Positions 1 to 4,495 of a stretch of DNA of 7,284 bases are shown piece after piece; the stretch's first letter is position 1; every line of letters starts with the position of its first letter. This DNA comes from an uncultured Micrococcales bacterium. GTDB lineage: Bacteria > Actinomycetota > Actinomycetes > Actinomycetales > Microbacteriaceae. A program made the position numbers and the translations under genes. The notes below the pieces were generated by a model that worked only from the letters and a program-made list of their open reading frames with translations, made no database searches and was not told where the DNA came from. The stretch covers positions 1-7,284 of the forward strand of contig CAIJJH010000029.1 of the NCBI GenBank assembly GCA_903820955.1, written 5' to 3'.

Positions 1-276
1 AAACATTTCGAGAGAGGCGCAGATTCCAACCATGGCGTTGGCCGATCGGCTCCTTTGCTCTTCGGCCTGAACCTGGTCGGCAGTCTCGAGGGCGGCTGCC
101 CAAGCCCAGTAGCAAAAAAGTGCTCGAAATCTCTTACCGCCGCCGAGTAGCGACCGGGTGTAATCGACCACGGGCACCAGATCGGGCGAGATTGCTTCGA
201 ACTCGGTCTTCCGGTCGGCACAAAACTCGTCCAGCTGTTTTTGGACTAGGTCAAGTAGCACACGGGTTTCACTCAC
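1..276 (-). CDS. Polyprenyl diphosphate synthase (trans-isoprenyl synthetase family), N-terminal part
   Basis: Reading the minus strand from a GTG at 276 gives 92 residues that are still open at the window edge, so the gene is cut at its 3' side. Residues 45-51 (GGGKRFR), followed by A-L-F, match the conserved GGKRxRP region that binds isopentenyl diphosphate in trans-polyprenyl synthases. The helix ending in S-L-E-M-F (88-92) is the segment that normally leads into the first Asp-rich DDxxD motif, which would lie just outside the window. The family condenses isopentenyl diphosphate with allylic diphosphates to make C15 to C50 chains for quinones, carotenoids or lipid carriers; the product here cannot be told. 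An in-frame TAG four codons upstream makes GTG 276 the first usual start. No Shine-Dalgarno is visible, and a -10 box sits directly upstream. The gene diverges from the DUF3040 gene, an arrangement seen next to actinobacterial dcw clusters. Confidence 0.85.
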   Translation of the reverse strand, partial: MSETRVLLDLVQKQLDEFCADRKTEFEAISPDLVPVVDYTRSLLGGGKRFRALFCYWAWAAALETADQVQAEEQRSRSANAMVGICASLEMF

Positions 277-288
277 AGCAATAGCCTA
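277..288 (-). promoter_or_regulatory. Leaderless promoter of the polyprenyl synthetase gene
   Basis: On the minus strand TAGGCT (288 to 283) matches the actinobacterial TAnnnT -10 consensus. It is followed by six bases (ATTGCT) and then the GTG start. That spacing puts the transcription start at or within a base of the start codon, which explains the absence of a Shine-Dalgarno. No convincing -35 box is visible. Confidence 0.5.
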
Positions 289-301
289 ACTTTAGAAGTC
301 T

Positions 302-313
302 TAGTATTTGTTT
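302..313 (+). promoter_or_regulatory. Leaderless promoter of the DUF3040 gene
   Basis: TAGTAT (302-307) is a good TAnnnT -10 box. It is followed by six bases (TTGTTT) and then the ATG at 314, the same geometry as the divergent promoter on the other strand. No Shine-Dalgarno precedes the ATG, so a leaderless mRNA starting at the ATG is the simplest reading. No clear -35 box is seen. Confidence 0.55.
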
Positions 314-589
314 ATGGGACTTACCGATCACGAACGCAAGGCGCTCGAAGAGCTAGAACGCTCGCTACTTGATGGCGGTGGCGTGCGTGAGCCACGCCAA
401 GCTTCGGGTTCAGCCAGCGAGCTCGGCCCAAGGCGCATCCTGGTAGGCGTTTTGATCTCATCCGTAGGCCTTGCCGGTTTGTTGGCTGCCGCAATCACAA
501 GGGTCCCTCTTTTGGGGCTACTGGGCTTTTTGGTAATGGGTTCTGGCCTGGTCGTTGCCAGCTCTCGACGCAGGAGCTCCACGCCTTAG
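314..589 (+). CDS. Small DUF3040-type membrane protein
   Basis: The 91-residue protein starts with a charged amphipathic segment (residues 3-18, LTDHERKALEELERSL) that resembles the LSEHEQxxLEQxERxL opening of actinobacterial DUF3040 proteins. A Gly/Ser/Pro-rich linker follows, then two hydrophobic segments at about 41-61 and 64-83, and a basic Arg/Ser tail (85-89). This suggests both ends face the cytoplasm. DUF3040 proteins are commonly encoded just upstream of mraZ in Actinobacteria, but their function is not established. At 91 residues it looks shorter than usual for the family, mainly because it has little beyond the second membrane segment. An in-frame TTG at 308 would add two residues, but ATG 314 fits both the family N-terminus and the -10 spacing. 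The assignment rests on the N-terminal pattern, topology and location. Confidence 0.75.
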   Translation: MGLTDHERKALEELERSLLDGGGVREPRQASGSASELGPRRILVGVLISSVGLAGLLAAAITRVPLLGLLGFLVMGSGLVVASSRRRSSTP

Positions 590-630
590 CGTCTTTTTTT
601 GCCCAAAATTGGGCAAACACACAAAAACGC
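589..630 (+). terminator. Nested hairpin after the DUF3040 gene, possible terminator
   Basis: A 9-base inverted repeat (TTTGCCCAA at 598-606, TTGGGCAAA at 609-617) with a 2-base centre lies just after the stop codon. It is enclosed by outer arms T594-597/A623-626 and GCGT (589-592)/ACGC (627-630), with a C593 bulge and a CACAC bulge (618-622). The outer arm starts on the last base of the stop codon. No U-run follows the hairpin on either strand; the T-run is inside the 5' arm. It may act as a terminator or RNA-stabilising element for the short DUF3040 transcript. This is inference from the structure and position. Confidence 0.4.
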
Positions 631-673
631 CTCCATTTTCATCCACCGGCTAAAGCCCATTTTGTTACAGGCT

Positions 674-682
674 TGTTATAAA
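674..682 (+). promoter_or_regulatory. Alternative mraZ promoter, extended -10
   Basis: TG at 674-675, one base, then TATAAA (677-682) matches the extended -10 pattern TGnTATAAT at all but the last base. No -35 box is present at the expected distance. If used, transcription would start near 689 and give mraZ a leader of about 80 nt carrying the operator repeats. Confidence 0.35.
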
Positions 683-688
683 AAATTT

Positions 689-718
689 TTGGCAAAATGC
701 GCAAAATACTCCTAATTT
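689..718 (+). promoter_or_regulatory. Candidate mraZ operon promoter
   Basis: TTGGCA (689-694) and TAATTT (713-718) form a -35/-10 pair with an 18-base spacer, in AT-rich DNA. Transcription would start near 725, directly beside the GTGGAGTAA repeats, so a repressor bound there would block initiation. The spacer holds two GCAAAAT copies (692-698 and 701-707), offset by 9 bases. The -10 matches only the TAnnnT core, so the call is tentative. Confidence 0.4.
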
Positions 719-727
719 AGTGTGTAT

Positions 728-752
728 GTGGAGTAAAGTGGAGTAATCGGGT
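728..752 (+). promoter_or_regulatory. Probable MraZ operator: tandem GTGGAGTAA repeats
   Basis: Two nearly identical 10-base units (GTGGAGTAAA at 728-737, GTGGAGTAAT at 738-747) stand in tandem, followed by a degenerate unit with a CGGGT core (748-752). MraZ proteins bind short G-rich direct repeats (TGGGN in E. coli) spaced about one helical turn apart ahead of their own gene. The 10-base period, the G-rich core and the position 18 bases before the mraZ start codon fit autoregulation of the cluster. The first two units are certain as sequence; their binding role is inference. Confidence 0.7.
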
Positions 753-756
753 AACG

Positions 757-764
757 AAAGGAGG
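757..764 (+). promoter_or_regulatory. Ribosome binding site of mraZ
   Basis: AAAGGAGG, an almost complete anti-Shine-Dalgarno match, lies five bases before the GTG at 770. It fixes that GTG as the start and is the strongest ribosome binding site in the window. Confidence 0.85.
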
Positions 765-769
765 CGACC

Positions 770-1201
770 GTGTTTTCAGGTACCACAACCCCAAAGCTTG
801 ATGAAAAGGGTCGTCTCGTAATCCCGTCCAAGTTTCGTGAACTCAGCGACGGTGCCCTCTACATCACCAAAGGCCAAGACCGTTGCCTTTCGATCTATAC
901 CGCAAGCGAATTTACGAGGATCGCGGAGCAGTTGCAGGGAGCCAGGGTTACCACCAAGTCGGCTCGAGAGTTCGTTAGAAACTTCATGGCCTCGGCGGAG
1001 CTTCAGGTTCCCGACAGGCAGGGGCGCATCAGCGTTCCGAACCACCTTCGCCTCTACGCCTCGCTTGAACGAGACCTCGTAGTGATCGGAAACAACAACA
1101 AGGTCGAGATCTGGTCTGTTGCGCTGTGGGAGAGCAACCAGGCCGAACAAGACGAACTCTTCGCAAACCGTGACGAGGAGGTGATTCCCGGAATCTTCTA
1201 A
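770..1201 (+). CDS. mraZ: Transcriptional regulator MraZ
   Basis: The 143-residue protein has the usual MraZ length and two SpoVT/AbrB-like halves. It begins MFSGTTTPKLDEKGR, and each half carries the DxxxR signature: D11-R15 (DEKGR, followed by L-V-I-P) and D82-R86 (DRQGR, followed by I-S-V-P). MraZ forms ring-shaped oligomers and binds tandem G-rich repeats upstream of its own gene, generally repressing the dcw operon. Such repeats are present here at 728-752. The GTG start is set by an excellent ribosome binding site and by the conserved N-terminus. The C-terminal tail is acidic and ends E-V-I-P-G-I-F. The gene opens the plus-strand operon, and its stop is 14 bases before rsmH. Confidence 0.97.
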   Translation: MFSGTTTPKLDEKGRLVIPSKFRELSDGALYITKGQDRCLSIYTASEFTRIAEQLQGARVTTKSAREFVRNFMASAELQVPDRQGRISVPNHLRLYASLERDLVVIGNNNKVEIWSVALWESNQAEQDELFANRDEEVIPGIF

Positions 1202-1215
1202 AGATTTCGGTCTCC

Positions 1216-2178
1216 ATGTCAAAGCCAATCTCCGAACTTCACACACCCGTCGCTCTAGAGCGAGCGCTCGAAGTGCTCGGCCACTCGCTTGGTAAGCCTG
1301 GAGCTGTATTCGTCGACTGCACACTCGGTTTGGGCGGCCACACCGAAGCTTTCCTAAACAAGTTCGCCGACATCCGTGTCGTCGCAATCGACCGCGACCC
1401 AACTGCCATTGCTTTGGCCACCGAGCGCCTCGCGCAGTTCGCCGGCCGAATCGACTTTGTAAACACCACCTACGACAACATCGATGAGGCTCTCGAAGAG
1501 CTCGGAATCAAAAAGGTGGACGCGATCCTGCTCGACCTCGGGGTCTCATCCATGCAACTCGACGAACGCGAGCGCGGCTTTGCTTACAGTTATGAAGCAC
1601 CGCTGGACATGCGAATGGACGCCACCAGAGGCAAGACCGCAGCCGAAGTCGTCAACGAATACAGCGAAGAGCAGCTTTCCAAGATCTTCTTCGAATACGG
1701 AGAAGAGCGTTACTCAAAGGCCATCGCCAAAGCCATCGTCCTAGCTCGCGCCGCCAAGCCGCTGGAAACGAGCACCGAGTTAGCCGCCCTCATTGCGAAG
1801 GTTGTTCCGTTTATTCCCGGCAAGAGCAGCGGTCACCCGGCCAAGCGAGTGTTTCAAGCGTTGCGGATTGAAGTGAACGAGGAACTCTCCTGTCTAAAAG
1901 CCACCATGCCTCGCGCAATCGACGTTCTGGCCATTGGCGGTCGCATTCTCGTGATGTCTTACCACTCCCTTGAAGACCGGATAGTCAAGCAGGCGCTAGT
2001 CGCAGCTTCGACTTCTTCGGCACCGATAAATCTTCCGATCGAGCTACCCGAGCACGCACCACAGCTGCGCCTAATCACCAAGGGTGCCGAAGGGGCTTCT
2101 TCGCAAGAAATCGAGATCAATCCAAGGTCGGCATCGGTGAAAATCCGAGCCGCAGAAAAGATCAGGCAGGCAGCATGA
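1216..2178 (+). CDS. rsmH: 16S rRNA (cytosine(1402)-N4)-methyltransferase RsmH (MraW)
   Basis: RsmH uses S-adenosylmethionine to methylate N4 of C1402 in the 16S rRNA decoding centre. At 320 residues it has the family length. Visible landmarks in order are HTPV (9-12), the SAM-binding loop DCTLGLGGH (34-42), AIDRDP (57-62), DLGVSSMQLD (107-116), the GFAYS...PLDMRMD block (121-135), YGEERYSKAIAKAI (161-174), HPAKRVFQALRIEVNEEL (207-224), SYHSLEDRIVK (248-258) and the C-terminal NPRSASVKIRAAE (302-314). The domain is complete with no breaks. ATG 1216 places the conserved HTPV at its usual distance from the N-terminus, but no good Shine-Dalgarno precedes it, so translation may depend on coupling to mraZ 14 bases upstream. 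The stop overlaps the next start in ATGA. Confidence 0.97.
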   Translation: MSKPISELHTPVALERALEVLGHSLGKPGAVFVDCTLGLGGHTEAFLNKFADIRVVAIDRDPTAIALATERLAQFAGRIDFVNTTYDNIDEALEELGIKKVDAILLDLGVSSMQLDERERGFAYSYEAPLDMRMDATRGKTAAEVVNEYSEEQLSKIFFEYGEERYSKAIAKAIVLARAAKPLETSTELAALIAKVVPFIPGKSSGHPAKRVFQALRIEVNEELSCLKATMPRAIDVLAIGGRILVMSYHSLEDRIVKQALVAASTSSAPINLPIELPEHAPQLRLITKGAEGASSQEIEINPRSASVKIRAAEKIRQAA

Positions 2179-2711
2179 GCGTCATAAGAGCGGTTGCACA
2201 ACCATTTTCACTACCGAGACTTGTTGCATTGCCTCGGGTCGCTTCTCCACGACTTCGAATAGGGATAACGGTGATCATTGGTTTGGTCGCGATCCAAATG
2301 ATCCAGCTCGTACTCGGGATTCTCACTGAGCAGGGTGCTTATCAGATGGCCGATTTGAAGGCCCAGCGTCACGTACTCACCACATCAAGCGACATTCTTT
2401 CGGCTGAGGTTGGTTCGCTCGCCAGCAACCAAAATCTTGCCAACTCGGCTCAATCACTTGGGATGATCCCCAACAGCAGTCCGGTTTTCCTCAAACTTTC
2501 CGATCAGAGCATCATCGGAAAGCCCATGGCAGCCTATTTTGATTCGACCCACCAGGTTTCGAGAAACCTAGTGCCGAACGCGGCGATGACTACTCGTTCG
2601 AAGTGGAGCGCTGTCGCCTTGCCAACCAAGGCCAATGTCGCTACCGTTCAACCCGCTAGCCTCCAAGTAACTTTGATTTCGGGCAAGCTACCCGTTTCGC
2701 CTACTCACTAG
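2175..2711 (+). CDS. ftsL: FtsL-like divisome protein
   Basis: The 178-residue protein sits in the ftsL position between rsmH and ftsI. It has a basic, Pro-containing cytoplasmic N-terminus (1-27), one membrane helix at about 28-50, and then a polar region (about 55-95) that could form a coiled coil. This is followed by A-Q-S-L-G-M-I-P (92-99), like the AxxLGM motif that ends the coiled coil in FtsL/DivIC proteins. FtsL joins FtsB/DivIC and FtsQ in the complex that activates septal peptidoglycan synthesis by FtsW and FtsI. A Ser/Thr/Pro-rich extracytoplasmic tail of about 80 residues follows, longer than in classical FtsL but usual for actinobacterial versions in outline. Sequence identity in this family is weak, so the call rests on topology, the LGM motif and gene order. 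Its ATG overlaps the rsmH stop by four bases. Confidence 0.8.
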   Translation: MSVIRAVAQPFSLPRLVALPRVASPRLRIGITVIIGLVAIQMIQLVLGILTEQGAYQMADLKAQRHVLTTSSDILSAEVGSLASNQNLANSAQSLGMIPNSSPVFLKLSDQSIIGKPMAAYFDSTHQVSRNLVPNAAMTTRSKWSAVALPTKANVATVQPASLQVTLISGKLPVSPTH

Positions 2712-2716
2712 AACAC

Positions 2717-2721
2717 GGAGG
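2717..2721 (+). promoter_or_regulatory. Ribosome binding site of ftsI
   Basis: GGAGG lies eight bases before GTG 2730, in the 18-base gap after the ftsL stop. It supports this non-ATG start for ftsI. Confidence 0.8.
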
Positions 2722-2729
2722 CCGGGCAA

Positions 2730-4490
2730 GTGACACTTCTTACGCCTGGCAATCCGCGAAAGCGCACGAGGCTCTTCACCGGTCTAGTCCTGCTTCTGGC
2801 AGTGGTTTTTGGGTTCAGATTGTTCGCTTTTCAAGTGGTTGATGCCGAAGGCATCAACAAGGTATCTAAGGCGAATCGTTCGGTTACCCGCACCTTGAGC
2901 GCACTCCGTGGCGACATAGTCGATTCGAGTGGCAACGTCCTGGCTCATTCGGTTTACACCTACGACATCAACGCCGCGCCGATAAATGTTCAACCCGTAA
3001 CTGTTGTGCGTAATGGCCAAGAAGTAATACTGACGGTGGATCAGCAAGCCGATGCAATTGCCAAGATTTTGGGCCAAACCAAGCAAGAGATCCTCGCCAA
3101 GATTGCCGGAACCGGTGTTTACTCCAACCTTGCCAAGAGCGTCTCGGCTGCCCGCTACCGCGCGTTGCAGGATCTCGACATACCGTGGTTGTTTTACGAC
3201 CCAATCCTTTCTCGCACCTACGCCGAGGGCGCAACCACCGGCAGCATCGTGGGTTTCGTCGGAAAAGACGGAATCCCTCTAGCCGGCGTTGAACGCCAGA
3301 TGAATGGTTGCCTAGCCGGCGTCGATGGTCAGGAAACCTACGAGCGCGGCGTCGATGGAATTCGCATTCCGAGTAGCGCGGTGGTCGCGCAACAGGCTCA
3401 AAATGGCTCGACGGTGCGGCTGACCCTAAATAAGGACCTTCAATACCTCGCCCAGAACATGCTCTACGCCGAAGTCAAGAAGTACAAGGCCGATTGGGCC
3501 ACCGCGCTCGTTGTAGAGGTTAAGACCGGCAAGATTCTTGTTGCAGCCGAAGCACCCGCCGTGGACTCCAACGACTTTGGAATAGCCACAGACGACTCTC
3601 GGAAATCGCGAATTTTTGAAACCTCCTTCGAGCCAGGCTCAACAATGAAGACCATTACGGCAGCCACGCTGATCGACAGCGGCCTTGGCACGCCGGTGAC
3701 GAAGGTCGTGGCCCCTTATAAGCTCAGATTCCCTTGGGGGCTCGTCCAGGACTCGCACCTTCACCCCTCGGAGAGACTGACCCTCACCGGAGTCTTAAGA
3801 GACTCCTCCAATACCGGCATCATAAAAATCGGTCAGGTTATTCCTCGCCAAACCCGCTACGACTACATGCGCAAGTTCGGTTTTGGCGAAAAAACCTCGG
3901 TCAACTTCCCCGGCGAAGCCAGCGGCTTGCTAAGAAAGGCGAGCGATTGGGACGGCGCCACCGATAAGGTTTCGATGTTCGGGCAAGGTGTATCCGTTAC
4001 ACCGATCCAGATGGCGATGGCTTACCAGACGATAGCCAATAAGGGCATTCGGCTCGAGCCGACGTTGATCGATGGTTGCCAAGACAAAAGTGGCAAGATC
4101 AGCTCGATGCCGACTGGCTCTCCAACCCGGGTGGTATCTGAAAGCACCGCAGCTCAGACGATGGCGATGTTGGAAAAAGTCGTCGAATTCGGTGGCATTG
4201 GGCACACCGCCAGCCTCTCGGAATGGCGAGTAGCCGGAAAGTCCGGTACGGCTCAAGTTCAGGCAGACAACGGTCACGGTTATGGATACCTGCACGCGGT
4301 ATCGTTCATTGGTATGGCGCCGGTTGAAGACCCGAGGTTTGTGGTGGCGATCACCATCTACAAGCCGCGTACCATTTCGACCTCGCTCGGCGCTACGCCC
4401 TCGTTTCGTTTCATTTTGAAGAAGGCGCTTTTGATGTATGGAGTGCCTCCGTCAACCACGAAATCCAAGCCACTGCAGATGGATTGGTAG
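2730..4490 (+). CDS. ftsI: Septal peptidoglycan transpeptidase FtsI (PBP3-type, class B PBP)
   Basis: FtsI cross-links septal peptidoglycan together with FtsW in the divisome. The 586-residue protein has a basic cytoplasmic N-terminus, one membrane anchor at about 15-36, and the pedestal domain starting near R60-G61-D62 (RGDIVDSSGNVLA). The transpeptidase domain carries all three catalytic motifs: S304-T-M-K307 (nucleophile Ser304), S359-S-N361 and K504-S-G-T507. GQGVSVTPIQMA (418-429) is also typical. No PASTA domains follow, and the protein ends soon after the catalytic domain. Only two cysteines are present (C194 in the pedestal and C450 in the transpeptidase domain), both predicted outside the membrane. 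The GTG start is backed by GGAGG at good spacing. The stop is 5 bases before the preferred murE start. Confidence 0.96.
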   Translation: MTLLTPGNPRKRTRLFTGLVLLLAVVFGFRLFAFQVVDAEGINKVSKANRSVTRTLSALRGDIVDSSGNVLAHSVYTYDINAAPINVQPVTVVRNGQEVILTVDQQADAIAKILGQTKQEILAKIAGTGVYSNLAKSVSAARYRALQDLDIPWLFYDPILSRTYAEGATTGSIVGFVGKDGIPLAGVERQMNGCLAGVDGQETYERGVDGIRIPSSAVVAQQAQNGSTVRLTLNKDLQYLAQNMLYAEVKKYKADWATALVVEVKTGKILVAAEAPAVDSNDFGIATDDSRKSRIFETSFEPGSTMKTITAATLIDSGLGTPVTKVVAPYKLRFPWGLVQDSHLHPSERLTLTGVLRDSSNTGIIKIGQVIPRQTRYDYMRKFGFGEKTSVNFPGEASGLLRKASDWDGATDKVSMFGQGVSVTPIQMAMAYQTIANKGIRLEPTLIDGCQDKSGKISSMPTGSPTRVVSESTAAQTMAMLEKVVEFGGIGHTASLSEWRVAGKSGTAQVQADNGHGYGYLHAVSFIGMAPVEDPRFVVAITIYKPRTISTSLGATPSFRFILKKALLMYGVPPSTTKSKPLQMDW

Positions 4491-4495
4491 GCGCC

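Noticed and set aside
648..663. GGCT-AA-AGCC followed by CATTTT, as an intrinsic terminator of the DUF3040 transcript
   Set aside because: The stem is only 3-4 pairs with an impossible 2-base loop, and the T-run is four bases. It is too weak to call.
681..690. AAAAATTTTT palindrome as an operator
   Set aside because: A simple A/T run in AT-rich promoter DNA is expected by chance and by promoter bending; nothing else supports a protein site.
776..1402. A 208-codon open frame on the minus strand opposite mraZ and the start of rsmH
   Set aside because: It lies wholly against two well-recognised genes, its translation is Arg/Cys-rich with no family pattern, and it has no ribosome binding site. 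It is a shadow of codon bias in the sense genes.
3930..4295. A 121-codon minus-strand open frame inside ftsI
   Set aside because: It is antisense to the transpeptidase domain with the catalytic KSGT region; the composition looks like a reverse-frame artefact and no motif is seen.
4484..4495. TTG at 4484 as the murE start
   Set aside because: It would add only four residues, is a poor start codon, and overlaps ftsI by 7 bases without a better ribosome binding site. ATG 4496 is preferred, though the evidence is not decisive.
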